Source of the DNA: Variovorax sp. 770b2
Lineage (GTDB): Bacteria; Pseudomonadota; Gammaproteobacteria; Burkholderiales; Burkholderiaceae_C
Assembly: GCF_900115685.1 (NCBI RefSeq)
Contig: NZ_FOXJ01000003.1
Span: forward strand, 62,001 to 126,000
DNA length: 64,000 nt
Reading direction: 5' to 3'
Shown: piece by piece, positions 40,688 to 49,531 of the stretch
Layout of the letters: the number at the start of each line of letters is the position of its first letter
How positions within the stretch are numbered: position 1 is the first letter of the stretch
The notes under the pieces: generated by a model
Databases searched by the model: none
Seen by the model: only the letters and a program-made list of their open reading frames with translations
Told to the model about the DNA's origin: nothing
Program-made: the position numbers and the translations under genes

Positions 40688-41482
40688 TCACCAGGTGGCG
40701 TCCAGCCCCAGGTGCCGCAGCGCTTCGTGACGCAGCTCTGCGAGCCGCGCATGGCCACGATGCCGCGGGTACGGCAGGTCGACCACGATCTCCGCCGCGA
40801 TGCGCGCCGGCCGGTCGCTCAGCACGATCACGCGGTTCGCGAGGAAGAGCGCCTCCTCCACGTCGTGCGTCACCAGCAGTGCCGAGAAGCCCGCGCGCTG
40901 CCAGAGGTTGACCAGCTCGCTCTGCATCGCGATGCGCGTGAGCGAATCGAGCTTGCCGAGTGGTTCGTCGAGCACCAGCAACTGCGGGTCGTTGACCAGC
41001 GCGCGCGCCAGTGCCACGCGCTGCGCCATGCCGCCCGAGAGCTGGTGCGGAAAAGCCTTGGCGAAGTCGGTGAGGCCCACGAGCCTGAGCGCCTCGTCGA
41101 CCCGCCCGCGCTGCGCCTTGAGCACGCCGCGCGCCTGCAGGCCGAGCGCCACGTTGTCCCAGACGCTCCGCCACGGGTAGAGCGTCGGGTCCTGGAAGAC
41201 GACGATGCGCGACGGGTCGGGCCGGGTGATCGGCGCGTCGTCCTGCGTGATGCGGCCGGCGGTGGCGGGCTCCAGGCCCGCGACCAGCCGCAGCAGCGTC
41301 GATTTGCCGCAGCCGCTCGGGCCCAGCAGCGCGACGAATTCGCCGGGCTTCACCGTGAGGTCGATGTCGTCGAGCACCTGCAACGGACCGGCGGGCACGT
41401 CGAACCAGTGGCTCACGCCGCGAATGTCGATGTGCGCGCCGGCCTGGCGCACGCCCGCATCGGTGATGGCGGCGGCTACCAC
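40688..41482 (-). CDS. Sulfonate-type ABC transporter ATP-binding protein
   Basis: The product is about 264 residues. Walker A is GPSGCGKST, the Q-loop is VVFQDPTLYPW, the signature is LSGGMAQR, Walker B is LLVLDEPLGKLD and the H-loop is LLVTHDVEEAL. This is the SsuB/TauB group. The GTG at 41482 overlaps the permease stop, and GGGGA lies about ten bases before it. The ATPase powers import from the permease at 41476. Confidence 0.94.
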   Translation of the reverse strand: MVAAAITDAGVRQAGAHIDIRGVSHWFDVPAGPLQVLDDIDLTVKPGEFVALLGPSGCGKSTLLRLVAGLEPATAGRITQDDAPITRPDPSRIVVFQDPTLYPWRSVWDNVALGLQARGVLKAQRGRVDEALRLVGLTDFAKAFPHQLSGGMAQRVALARALVNDPQLLVLDEPLGKLDSLTRIAMQSELVNLWQRAGFSALLVTHDVEEALFLANRVIVLSDRPARIAAEIVVDLPYPRHRGHARLAELRHEALRHLGLDATW

Positions 41483-42540
41483 TTCACGGTCCCCTTCTGC
41501 CACGACAGCACGCGGTCGCGCACCTTGAAGAGCAGCGTGATGAGGCCCGAGCACAGCACGGCCATCACGATCAGCGCGGCGTACATGTTCGAGTACGAGG
41601 CCCAGCCCTGCGCCCACGACAGGTAGAAGCCCAGGCCCGCCTTCACGCCCATCATCTCGGCGGTCACGAGCACCGAGAACGCGGCGCCCAGCCCCATGAA
41701 CAGGCCCACGAACACCTGCGGCAGCGCGGCGGGAATCGCCACGCGCAGCACCAGGAAGCGCTCGCTCGCGCCCATGGTGCGCGCCACGTCGTAGTAGTTG
41801 CGATTGACGCCGGCCACGCCCGACCAGGTGAGCACCGCCACCGGGAAACCCGTGGCGAGCGCGATCAGGAAAACGGCCGCCGCATAGCTCGACGGAAAGA
41901 AGAAGAACGCGAGCGGCAACAGCGCCGACGCCGGCACCGGCCCGACGAAGCGCAGCACCGGATGCACCCAGTAGCCCGCGATGCGCGACCAGCCGATGGT
42001 CACGCCCGTGAGAAAGCCCGCAAGCGCACCGAGCACGAAGCCGTGGGCGAGCAGCCGGGTCGAATGCAGCAGGCTTTCGCCGAGGCGGCGCCAGTCGTCG
42101 ATGTAGGTTTCGACCAGGCTCTGCGGCGGCGCGAAGAACGGCGTCGGGAGCAGTGCCAGCTTGGCCGTCGCGATCTCCCAGATCGCGAAGAGCACCGGCA
42201 GCGCGACCAGCCACGGCCCCGCAGGCCGCAGCACGCGGGCCACGCGGCCTGCGTGCGACCCGAGCAATGCAACGGCCAGCAACAGCGCACCCACGGCGAT
42301 CGCGGCGATGCCGAACTCGTCGGTGTAGGCCCAGTCGCTGAAGCCCACGGCCTTGTTCGGCCAATAGATCGTGAGCAGGCCGAGGGCGAGCCATGCCGCC
42401 ATCGCGAGCACGCCGGTCCGCCAGAAGCCCTCGGTTGCGCGCACGGGAAAGGAAGCCGGCGCAGCCTTTTCGATGCCGGCGCGTCGCCAGTTTCCCGGCG
42501 CAGGCGGCGCCTCCAGCACCCGATCGATGACGGCGCTCAT
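41476..42540 (-). CDS. Sulfonate-type ABC transporter permease
   Basis: The product is 354 residues with an extended N-terminus containing two extra membrane segments (GVLAMAAWLALGLLTIYW, GIAAIAVGALLLAVALLG) before the SsuC-like permease core (LLAHGFVLGALAGFLTGVTIGW, FVGPVPASALLPLAFFFF). The EAA loop lies around ARTMGASERFLVLRVAIPAALPQVF. It overlaps the binding protein gene upstream by four bases (ATGA at 42537-42540) and the ATPase downstream. Confidence 0.93.
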   Translation of the reverse strand: MSAVIDRVLEAPPAPGNWRRAGIEKAAPASFPVRATEGFWRTGVLAMAAWLALGLLTIYWPNKAVGFSDWAYTDEFGIAAIAVGALLLAVALLGSHAGRVARVLRPAGPWLVALPVLFAIWEIATAKLALLPTPFFAPPQSLVETYIDDWRRLGESLLHSTRLLAHGFVLGALAGFLTGVTIGWSRIAGYWVHPVLRFVGPVPASALLPLAFFFFPSSYAAAVFLIALATGFPVAVLTWSGVAGVNRNYYDVARTMGASERFLVLRVAIPAALPQVFVGLFMGLGAAFSVLVTAEMMGVKAGLGFYLSWAQGWASYSNMYAALIVMAVLCSGLITLLFKVRDRVLSWQKGTVKW

Positions 42541-43538
42541 GCCAGCGGGTCGAAAGACACGTGATCGGCGAATTTCACCGGGTCGGTGGTCTTCTTGAGC
42601 ACGCCGACGCCGCGGAAATCGCGCGCATAGAACTCGACCTCGTCGCGCAGGTTCTTGCCCAGCGGATGGTGGTTGTGCGTGAGCGTACCCAGCAGCGCGC
42701 GCAGGTCTTCGATCGGCACCTTGGGCGAGTACTTGGCGAAGAGCCTGGCCGATTCGTTCGGGTTCTCCGACACGTAGGCCGACGCTTGCGCGATGGAACG
42801 CACGAGTGCCGCGACGGTCGGCTTGTCCTTGCGCACCAGCTCGCCGCGCGCACCGACGATGCAGCAGACCTTGTCCTTGTATTCGCCCGAGAGGTTGCTC
42901 GCCACCTCGACGAACACGCCCTTGTTGCGCTTCTCGATCAGGTAGACGTTCGGGTCGCCATCGGCAATGGCGTGGATCTCGCCCTTCTGCACCGCGATGT
43001 CCAGCAGGTCGGCCGGGTACTGGCGCCAGGTGACGTCGCGGTCGGCGTCGATGCCGTTCTTGGCGAGCAGGATCGAGAAGAAGTTCTTGCCCGGGCTCGC
43101 GATGTCCGACACGCCGATGATCTTGCCCTTCAGGCTCGCGAGGCTGGTCACGCCCGCGGCCTTGGCGCCCACCAGGCGCACGCAGCCGCCGTGCGAGCTG
43201 CCGACGATCTTCACGTCGAAGCCCGACTCCAGCGGCTTGAGCCAGCGGTGGATCATGCCCACGGCCGCATCGGCCTTGGCGGTGGCGAGCGACTCCAGCA
43301 GCTGGTCGGTCGAGCCCGTGTAGTTGATCAGGTCCACCTGCAGCCCGTTGCGCTCGAAGTAGCCGCGCTCCTGCGCCACCACCACCGGCGAGAGGCAGAA
43401 CGCGGCGGCGTTCCATGCGAAGGTGAGCTTGCGCGCCTGCTGCGAGAACGCCTGCGAGGCGATCAGGCCGCCCGAGGCGACCACGGCGGCGGCGGCGCCT
43501 GTGCGCAGAACGCTGCGGCGTGAAAGAGATGCGGTCAT
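42537..43538 (-). CDS. Sulfonate-type ABC transporter substrate-binding protein (2)
   Basis: The product is 333 residues with a twin-arginine-like signal (SRRSVLRTGAAAAVVASGG). NMT1-type features include LTFAWNAAAFCLSPVVVAQERGYF and LASLKGKIIGVSDIASPGKNFF. It couples directly with the permease, so it is the dedicated binding protein of this importer. The ATG at 43538 is preferred to a TTG five codons upstream. Confidence 0.92.
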   Translation of the reverse strand: MTASLSRRSVLRTGAAAAVVASGGLIASQAFSQQARKLTFAWNAAAFCLSPVVVAQERGYFERNGLQVDLINYTGSTDQLLESLATAKADAAVGMIHRWLKPLESGFDVKIVGSSHGGCVRLVGAKAAGVTSLASLKGKIIGVSDIASPGKNFFSILLAKNGIDADRDVTWRQYPADLLDIAVQKGEIHAIADGDPNVYLIEKRNKGVFVEVASNLSGEYKDKVCCIVGARGELVRKDKPTVAALVRSIAQASAYVSENPNESARLFAKYSPKVPIEDLRALLGTLTHNHHPLGKNLRDEVEFYARDFRGVGVLKKTTDPVKFADHVSFDPLA

Positions 43539-43563
43539 CGACGGCTCCAGCAAGTTTTTTTCT

Positions 43564-44388
43564 TCAGTCCAGCAGCTCGGGTTCCGCTTCCACGAGGCCT
43601 TCGTAGAGGCTGTAGAAGGAATGGATGGCCCCCTCCGGGCCGCCGATCTGGCTGTGCGTATGGCGCGCGGTTTCCTCGTCGATGGGCTGCGGCTTTCCGG
43701 CCGCCTCGGCGAGGAGTTGGGTGTGGCAGGCGTTGTCCAGCGCGATGTACCACCACGCGGCCGCCTCCACCGTCGGGCCCGCGGTCAGGATGCCGTGGTT
43801 CTTGAGGATCGCGCCCTTCCTGTCGCCCAGCGCCTCTGCGATGCGGTCGCCCTCGCTGGTGTCGACCACCATGCCGGTGAAGTCGTCGAAGAGGGCCACG
43901 TCGTCGTGGAACACGCAGCTGTCCTGCGTGATCGTGTCCAGCTTGCGGCCCAGCGTGGACCAGGCCTTGCCGTAGGTCGAGTGCGTGTGGGCGGCGGCGA
44001 CGATCTTCGGGTTGTGCTCGTGGATCGCCGCGTGGATCGCGAAGGCCGCCTTGTTGAGCGGCCTGTCGCCGATCACCGTCTCGCCCTTCGAATTGACGAG
44101 CAGCAGATCGGACACCTTGATGCGCGAGAAGTGGATGCCCAGCGGGTTGACCCAGAAGTGGTCGGCAAGCTCCGGATCGCGCGCGGTGATGTGGCCCGCG
44201 AGCCCCTGCGCGAAGCCGAAGCGCGCGAACAGGCGGAAGGCGCCTGCCAGGCGCTCCTGCCGGTGGCGGCGCTCGGCCTGCACGCTGGTGCGCGGCGGGA
44301 CCGGATCGAACCAGTACTTCTGCTGCGGGTTCGGGTTGAGCTTGAGCGGCTGGGCCGCGCTGCGGTCGATGGAGAGAACGGCGCTCAT
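43564..44388 (-). CDS. Class II aldolase/adducin-family protein
   Basis: The product is 274 residues. The class II aldolase/adducin fold is shown by LAGAFRLFARFGFAQGLAGHITARDPEL, the zinc-binding AAAHTHSTYGKAW and the ILKNHGILTAGPTVEAAAWWY segment. Active members cleave or epimerise phosphorylated sugars; many homologues next to sulfonate genes are not characterised. It lies 25 bp downstream... that is, between binding protein 2 and the SsuD-like gene, with 3 bp to the latter. Its role in this locus may be to process the carbonyl product left after desulfonation, which is an inference. Confidence 0.9.
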   Translation of the reverse strand: MSAVLSIDRSAAQPLKLNPNPQQKYWFDPVPPRTSVQAERRHRQERLAGAFRLFARFGFAQGLAGHITARDPELADHFWVNPLGIHFSRIKVSDLLLVNSKGETVIGDRPLNKAAFAIHAAIHEHNPKIVAAAHTHSTYGKAWSTLGRKLDTITQDSCVFHDDVALFDDFTGMVVDTSEGDRIAEALGDRKGAILKNHGILTAGPTVEAAAWWYIALDNACHTQLLAEAAGKPQPIDEETARHTHSQIGGPEGAIHSFYSLYEGLVEAEPELLD

Positions 44389-44391
44389 CGC

Positions 44392-45510
44392 TCAGGCCGC
44401 CTTGCGTTGCGATTGGGCGCGCTGCGCAACGAGTTCGCGCGTGCGCGGAATCAGCTCGCGCCCGTAGTCGGTCGCGTCTTCCAGCGGATCGAAACCGCGG
44501 ATGAGGAAGGTCGTCACGCCCAGGTCGTAGTAGTCGAGCAGCGCATCGGCCACCTGCCCGGGCGTGCCGACCAGCGCGGTGCTGTTGGAGCGGCCGCCGA
44601 TTTCCTGTGCGACGGCGGTCCACAGGCGCTTGTCCACGCGCGGGCCCTTGTCGGCCGCGGCCAGCAGGCGCTTGGCGCCTTCGCTCTGCTGCGGGCCGCC
44701 GCGGTTGTAGCCCTGCACCACGCGCAGGCGCTTGGTCTCGGCCAGGATGTTCTCCGCACGCGCCCACGCGGCCTCTTCGGTCTCGGCGAGGATCGGGCGG
44801 AACGACACCGAGAAGCGCACGCTGCGCCCGTGCTTGGCGGCTTCGGCGCGCACGCGCGTGGTGAGCTCGCGCGCCTGGTCGAGCGATTCGCCCCACAGCG
44901 CATACACGTCGGCGTACTTGCCGGCGACCGGGATCGCGGCCTCCGACGCACCGCCGAAATACACCGGCACGTGCGGCTTGCCGTTGCGCGTCTGCAGCGG
45001 CTTCACTTCGGAGAAAGCGTTCTGGTAGTGGTAGTGCGCGCCTTCGTGGTCAAAGGGCTTGTCGGCGGTCCACACCTTGTGCAGCACGTCCAGGTATTCG
45101 TCGGTGCGGGCGTAGCGCTGGTCGTGGTCGAGCCAGTCGCCGTCGCGGCGCTGCTCTTCGTCGGAGCCGCCCGAGATGTAGTGCACGCCCAGCCGGCCGC
45201 CGCTGAACTGGTCGAGCGAGGCGAACTGCCGTGCCGCGAGCGTGGGCGCCACGAAGCCCGGGCGGTGCGCGAGCATGAAGTGGATGCGCTCGGTCACCGA
45301 GGCGGCATACGCCACGGTGAGCGTGGCATCGGGGCCGGTCGAATGGTGCGGCACCAGCACGCGGTCGAAGCCCGCGTTCTCGTGTGCCTGCGCGAAGGCG
45401 CGCACGTAGTCGCGGTCGATGGCCGGGCCTTTGGCCGCGTGGATCTCCGAGACCTTCTGGCCCTGGATCATGCCGATGAATTCGACGTCGTTCTGGATGT
45501 TCTGGCTCAC
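44392..45510 (-). CDS. SsuD-like LLM-class flavin-dependent monooxygenase
   Basis: The product is 372 residues with the bacterial luciferase-like TIM barrel: GFDRVLVPHHSTGPDATLTVAYAASVT, FMLAHRPGFVAPTLAARQF, LDQFSGGRLGVHYISGGSDEEQRRDGD and late LVGTPGQVADALLDYYDLGV. This is the alkanesulfonate monooxygenase (SsuD) arrangement, in which FMNH2 and O2 release sulfite and an aldehyde. No flavin reductase is in the window; one must come from elsewhere. Confidence 0.93.
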   Translation of the reverse strand: MSQNIQNDVEFIGMIQGQKVSEIHAAKGPAIDRDYVRAFAQAHENAGFDRVLVPHHSTGPDATLTVAYAASVTERIHFMLAHRPGFVAPTLAARQFASLDQFSGGRLGVHYISGGSDEEQRRDGDWLDHDQRYARTDEYLDVLHKVWTADKPFDHEGAHYHYQNAFSEVKPLQTRNGKPHVPVYFGGASEAAIPVAGKYADVYALWGESLDQARELTTRVRAEAAKHGRSVRFSVSFRPILAETEEAAWARAENILAETKRLRVVQGYNRGGPQQSEGAKRLLAAADKGPRVDKRLWTAVAQEIGGRSNSTALVGTPGQVADALLDYYDLGVTTFLIRGFDPLEDATDYGRELIPRTRELVAQRAQSQRKAA

Positions 45511-45555
45511 GGGAGTCCTTTGTTTGTTGTCGAGGTGTGGGGGTGTTGGTGTGTT

Positions 45556-46566
45556 TCAGGCGGCGGGCAGGCGCAGCACGCTTTCGAAGCTGCGGTCCCA
45601 GAGAGGCTTCACATCGGCGGGGCCGTCGAGCACGCCGATCTTCAGGAAGGTGTCGGCCACGTCCTGGTGGCTGCGCACCACGGCGTCGCTGACCGGGCCG
45701 AGGCTGTAGTCGCCGCTGCGGCCGTTGAAGAGTTCGACGATGTCGCCGACCGGCACGCGCGTCTCGGCCGACTGCGCGCGCGCATAGGCCAGGTAGTTGC
45801 CGTTGATCCACGCGAACGACCGCTGCAGGCGCTGCAGCAGGTCGCTCAATGCCGCGCGGCGCAGCGTGTCGTCCAGCGCGCGCGGATTGGCGTAGATCGG
45901 GAAGTTGCCCGAGAGGTAGCCCACGCCGGTCTTGATGATCCGCGCGCCGTACTGGGTGCGCGCGAGCTGGCCGTTGTAGCCGTAGATGGCCCACGCATCG
46001 AGATCGCCGCGCGCGAAGGCCGAGAGGCCGTCCGAGGGCGTGAGGCTCACGGCCTGGATGTCGCTGAACGAGAGCCCCGCCTCGGCCAGCTGCTTGGCCA
46101 GGTAGTAGTGCGAGGTGGTGGCGCGCACGTAGCCCACGCGCTTGCCCTTGAAGTCCGCGATCGAGCGGATCGGGGCGTCCTTGCGGGCGAGCGTGGCCTG
46201 GTTGTTGAGGTCTTCGTGCGTCACCGCGACGAGCCGCACGCTGGATTTCTGCCGCGCCGCGAACACCGGCGGGATCTCGCTGCCCGAACCCAGGTCGAGC
46301 GCATCGCCGTTGATGGCCTCGATGTGCAGCACGCCGTTGTTGAGTTCGCGCCAATCGATCTTGTAGGGCGTGTTGGCCTGGCCGGAAGCCTGCAGCAGCG
46401 GCCGCCACAGGCCCTTGTAGGTGCCGACGCGCAAGGTCACGCCCGAGAGGTCGCGCGACGGCGTTGCGGCCTGGGCCGCATGCGCACCCAGGCCGGCGGC
46501 GGCTGCGCTCCATGCGGCGGCGGCCTGCAGCAGGCTGCGGCGATCGAGGGGGAAATCGGGTTTCAT
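45556..46566 (-). CDS. Sulfonate-type ABC transporter substrate-binding protein (3)
   Basis: The product is 336 residues. The signal (RRSLLQAAAAWSAAAAGLGAHAAQA) is twin-arginine-like. The mature domain has VTLRVGTYKGLWRPLLQASG, FKGKRVGYVRATTSHYYLAKQL and a DAWAIYGYNG segment. It starts the left-going arm of the locus, and the divergent gene at 46723 starts the right-going arm. An alternative ATG at 46590 would add eight residues. Confidence 0.9.
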   Translation of the reverse strand: MKPDFPLDRRSLLQAAAAWSAAAAGLGAHAAQAATPSRDLSGVTLRVGTYKGLWRPLLQASGQANTPYKIDWRELNNGVLHIEAINGDALDLGSGSEIPPVFAARQKSSVRLVAVTHEDLNNQATLARKDAPIRSIADFKGKRVGYVRATTSHYYLAKQLAEAGLSFSDIQAVSLTPSDGLSAFARGDLDAWAIYGYNGQLARTQYGARIIKTGVGYLSGNFPIYANPRALDDTLRRAALSDLLQRLQRSFAWINGNYLAYARAQSAETRVPVGDIVELFNGRSGDYSLGPVSDAVVRSHQDVADTFLKIGVLDGPADVKPLWDRSFESVLRLPAA

Positions 46567-46654
46567 GCGTTGCGGTCTTTCGTCTTCCATGCCCACGGGA
46601 GTCATGGGAGAGAAGCGAGACCGTACCGAGGCGCCTTCCAAAAGCGAACGCAGA

Positions 46655-46688
46655 AAAACGAGTTTGCATATGCGGGATGCGTCGTTTT
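46655..46688. promoter_or_regulatory. Inverted repeat in the divergent sulfur-locus promoter region
   Basis: AAAACGA (46655-46661) and TCGTTTT (46682-46688) form perfect seven-base arms around a 20-bp centre that itself contains the palindrome GCATATGC (46666-46673). It lies in the 156-bp region between the divergent arms, 34 bp before the start at 46723, so it could serve both. No CysB or Cbl site can be confirmed. Confidence 0.45.
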
Positions 46689-46722
46689 CGTGCCGCCGAC
46701 GGGCCGGTACCGTGCGGGAACC

Positions 46723-47958
46723 ATGAGTGCACTCCCCTTGCGCCGCCCGTCGGCCACGCCTGAAGAACAACCCCCTTCCGCCACCGTCGATACCGCGCTG
46801 CTGGCCCGGCTGTCGGCCCGGTTCGCAGCGACCGCGGCCGACCACGACCGCAGCGGCGCCTTTCCGCAAGAGAACTTCGAGGCGTTGCAGGCCAGCGGCC
46901 TCATCGGCCTCGTTGCGCCCGCGGTGCATGGCGGCGGCAGCGCCACGCTGGCGACGGCCCGGCGCGTGATCGCGGCCGTGGCGCGCGGCGAGCCGGCCAC
47001 GGCGCTGATCCTCACGATGACCTACCTGCAGCACCATGCGCTCACGCGCGGCGACAACCGCTGGCCGCCGCAGTTGCGCGAACGCGTGGCGCGCGACGCT
47101 GTGGAGCACGGCGCGCTCATCAATGCGCTGCGCGTGGAGCCGGCGCTCGGATCGCCCTCGCGCGGCGGCCTGCCATCGACCGTCGCACGGCGCGACGGCA
47201 ACGGCTGGAGCATCGACGGCCACAAGCTCTACACCACCGGCATCGAGGGCCTGACATGGCTCGCCGTGTGGGCACGCACCGAGGAGCCGACACCGAGTAC
47301 CGGCGTGTTCCTGGTTCCCCGCAACGCCCCCGGCGTGCGCGTGATCGCCAGTTGGGACCACCTGGGCCTGCGCGCCTCGGGCAGCCACGAAGTGATCTTC
47401 GAGAACGTCGCCATCGACCTGGACCACGCGGTCGACCTGCGCACGCCGGCCGACTGGGCGCCCGATGCCGGCAGCCAGACCGACATCGACGCGCACGCCA
47501 CCCAGCAGGCCTGGATGGTCGTGCTGCTCGGCAGCCTCTACGACGCGGTGGCACAGGCCGCGCGCGACTGGCTGGTGGACTTTTTGAACCAGCGCGCACC
47601 CGGCAGCCTGGGCGCGCCGCTCGCGAGCCTGCCGCGCGTGCAGGAACATGTCGGCGAGATCGAGGCGCTGCTGCGCACCAACCGCGTGCTGCTCGACGAC
47701 GCGGCCTCGGCCGTCGACAACGGCCACGCGCAGCCGGCCACCGACAGCGGGCTCCTCAAGTACACGGTGACGAACAACGCGATCCGCGTGGTCGAGCTTG
47801 CGCTGCAGCTGAGCGGCAACCACGGCCTCACGCGGCAGAACCCGCTGGAGCGCCACTACCGCGACGTGCTGTGCAGCCGCATCCACACGCCGCAGAACGA
47901 TGCGATCCTGGTCGGCGCGGGCAAGCGCGCGCTGCTGCCGGCGGGAGTTGCCGCATGA
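46723..47958 (+). CDS. Acyl-CoA dehydrogenase-fold (SfnB/DszC-like) flavin monooxygenase
   Basis: The product is 411 residues with the acyl-CoA dehydrogenase fold: N-terminal helices (FEALQASGLIGLVAPAVHGG), a middle beta domain (WSIDGHKLYTTGIEGLTWLAVWA, FLVPRNAPGVRVIASWDHLGLRASGSHE) and a C-terminal helical bundle (LKYTVTNNAIRVVELALQLSGNHGLT). The catalytic glutamate of true dehydrogenases is not evident. Members near sulfonate genes (SfnB, DszC) act as FMNH2-dependent monooxygenases on sulfones or other sulfur compounds. It overlaps the next gene by ATGA. Confidence 0.88.
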   Translation: MSALPLRRPSATPEEQPPSATVDTALLARLSARFAATAADHDRSGAFPQENFEALQASGLIGLVAPAVHGGGSATLATARRVIAAVARGEPATALILTMTYLQHHALTRGDNRWPPQLRERVARDAVEHGALINALRVEPALGSPSRGGLPSTVARRDGNGWSIDGHKLYTTGIEGLTWLAVWARTEEPTPSTGVFLVPRNAPGVRVIASWDHLGLRASGSHEVIFENVAIDLDHAVDLRTPADWAPDAGSQTDIDAHATQQAWMVVLLGSLYDAVAQAARDWLVDFLNQRAPGSLGAPLASLPRVQEHVGEIEALLRTNRVLLDDAASAVDNGHAQPATDSGLLKYTVTNNAIRVVELALQLSGNHGLTRQNPLERHYRDVLCSRIHTPQNDAILVGAGKRALLPAGVAA

Positions 47959-48935
47959 CCGATCTGCTGTTCTCCAAGGCCTCGCGCCGCAGTTGGCTGA
48001 AGCAAGGTGCCGCGCTCTCGCTGGCCGCAACCGGTTCGCTGCGCACGTGGGCACAGTCGCAGACCACGCTGATCCTCGGCGACCAGGCCGGTGGCCTGCG
48101 TTCGCTGTTCGAGGCGTCGAAGGCGCTCGAGGGCGCACCCTTCGCCTACCGCTGGGCCAACTTCCAGGGTGCCGCGCCGCTGTTCGAGGCACAACGCAGC
48201 GCCGCCGTCGACACCGCGATGGCCGGCGACCTGCCGGTGCTCGCCGCGGCCGTCGGCAAGACGCCGCTGAAGATCGTCGCCACGCGCGTCGGCAAGGCCG
48301 ATTCGCTGGGCATCGTGGTGCAGCCCGATTCGCCCTTGCGCAGCGTGGGCGACCTGCGCGGCAAGACGGTGATCGTCTCGTCGGCGCGCGGCAGCATCTC
48401 GCAGTACCAGCTCTACGGCGCGCTCGAAGAGGCCGGCGTGCCGCGCAGCGAGGTGACGGTGAAGTTCGTGCTGCCGACCGATGCGGCGGCCGCCTTCGCC
48501 TCCAGGCAGATCGACGCGTGGGCCGTCTTCGATCCGTACTACACGATCGCGGTGCAGCAGGGTGGGCGCATCCTGCGCGACGGGCGCGGCATCAACACCG
48601 CGCTGGGCTTCATCACCGCGAGCGAGCATTCGCTGGCCGATCCGGCCCGGCGCGCGGCCATCGTGCAGTTCCTGGACCGGCTGGGCCGCGCGGGCGACTG
48701 GGCGCTGGCCAATCCCGAGGCCTATGCGCAGGCCTACAGCCAGCTCACGCGCTTGCCGATCGAGTCGGCGCGCATCATCACGTCGCGTGCCTCGGTGGCG
48801 GGCCGGCCGGTGAGCGAAGCCGACATCGCCCTGCTGCAGGCCGTGGCCGACCGCTCGGCGCGCGACGGCATCCTGCCGGTGCGGGTGGACGTGCGCGCCA
48901 TCACCGACACGCAGCTCTGGAAGCGCCCCGCGTGA
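47955..48935 (+). CDS. Sulfonate-type ABC transporter substrate-binding protein (4)
   Basis: The product is 326 residues with a Tat-like signal (SRRSWLKQGAALSLAATGSL). It aligns with the binding protein at 38529 over its length: LILGDQAGGLRSLFEASKALEG, GDLPVLAAAVGKTPLKIVA, VGDLRGKTVIVSSARGS and DAWAVFDPYYTI. The two are likely paralogs within one locus. It is coupled on both sides (ATGA and GTGA overlaps). Confidence 0.92.
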   Translation: MTDLLFSKASRRSWLKQGAALSLAATGSLRTWAQSQTTLILGDQAGGLRSLFEASKALEGAPFAYRWANFQGAAPLFEAQRSAAVDTAMAGDLPVLAAAVGKTPLKIVATRVGKADSLGIVVQPDSPLRSVGDLRGKTVIVSSARGSISQYQLYGALEEAGVPRSEVTVKFVLPTDAAAAFASRQIDAWAVFDPYYTIAVQQGGRILRDGRGINTALGFITASEHSLADPARRAAIVQFLDRLGRAGDWALANPEAYAQAYSQLTRLPIESARIITSRASVAGRPVSEADIALLQAVADRSARDGILPVRVDVRAITDTQLWKRPA

Positions 48936-49531
48936 TCGCGCCGCTGCGCGACTTCGTCGGCGCTTTCGGCCGGCTGCTCGACAGCGCGCCCGACGAGCCC
49001 CGCATCCTCTCCGAAGGCGGTGCGCTGCTGCGCGCGCTGGTGGCGCGCGACGACTGGCTGCCCGATGCGTTCGCGCGGCCCGACCCGGCGCGCTACCAGC
49101 AGTTCTTGCTGCATGCCGACAGCACCGAACGCTTCTCGGTCGTGAGCTTCGTCTGGGGACCGGGGCAGGCCACGCCGATCCATGACCACACGGTGTGGGG
49201 CCTCATCGGCATGCTGCGCGGCGCGGAATACAGCCAGGGCCATGTGTTCGACAGCAGTGGCCGCGCACAGCCGCAGGGCGACGCGGTGCGGCTCGATGCC
49301 GGCGACGTGGAGGCCGTGTCGCCCACCGTCGGCGACCTGCACCGTGTGCACAACGCGCATGCGGACCGCGTGTCGATCAGCATTCACGTCTACGGCGCCA
49401 ACATCGGCGCGGTACGGCGGCATACTTACCCGGCCGAGGGCGGGCGCAAGCCCTTCGTCTCAGGCTACTCCAACACGCTGCTTCCCAACCTCTGGGACCG
49501 CTCCGACGAACTCAGATCGACATTCGCATGA
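48932..49531 (+). CDS. Cysteine-dioxygenase-type cupin (thiol dioxygenase)
   Basis: The product is 199 residues with the cupin fold of the cysteine dioxygenase family. The iron ligands are visible in TPIHDHTVWG (His at 84 and 86) and DLHRVHN (His 137 or 140). HVYGANIGAVRRHTY follows. Family members add O2 to a thiol, giving a sulfinate: cysteine, 3-mercaptopropionate or mercaptosuccinate. A mercaptosuccinate-specific member is known from Variovorax paradoxus. The GTG at 48932 overlaps the binding protein stop. The substrate here is not fixed by sequence. Confidence 0.9.
   Translation: MIAPLRDFVGAFGRLLDSAPDEPRILSEGGALLRALVARDDWLPDAFARPDPARYQQFLLHADSTERFSVVSFVWGPGQATPIHDHTVWGLIGMLRGAEYSQGHVFDSSGRAQPQGDAVRLDAGDVEAVSPTVGDLHRVHNAHADRVSISIHVYGANIGAVRRHTYPAEGGRKPFVSGYSNTLLPNLWDRSDELRSTFA

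Noticed and set aside
43423..46722. N-terminal extension of the acyl-CoA dehydrogenase-like gene by 1100 codons
   Set aside because: The extension is antisense to four well-supported genes; the true start is at 46723.
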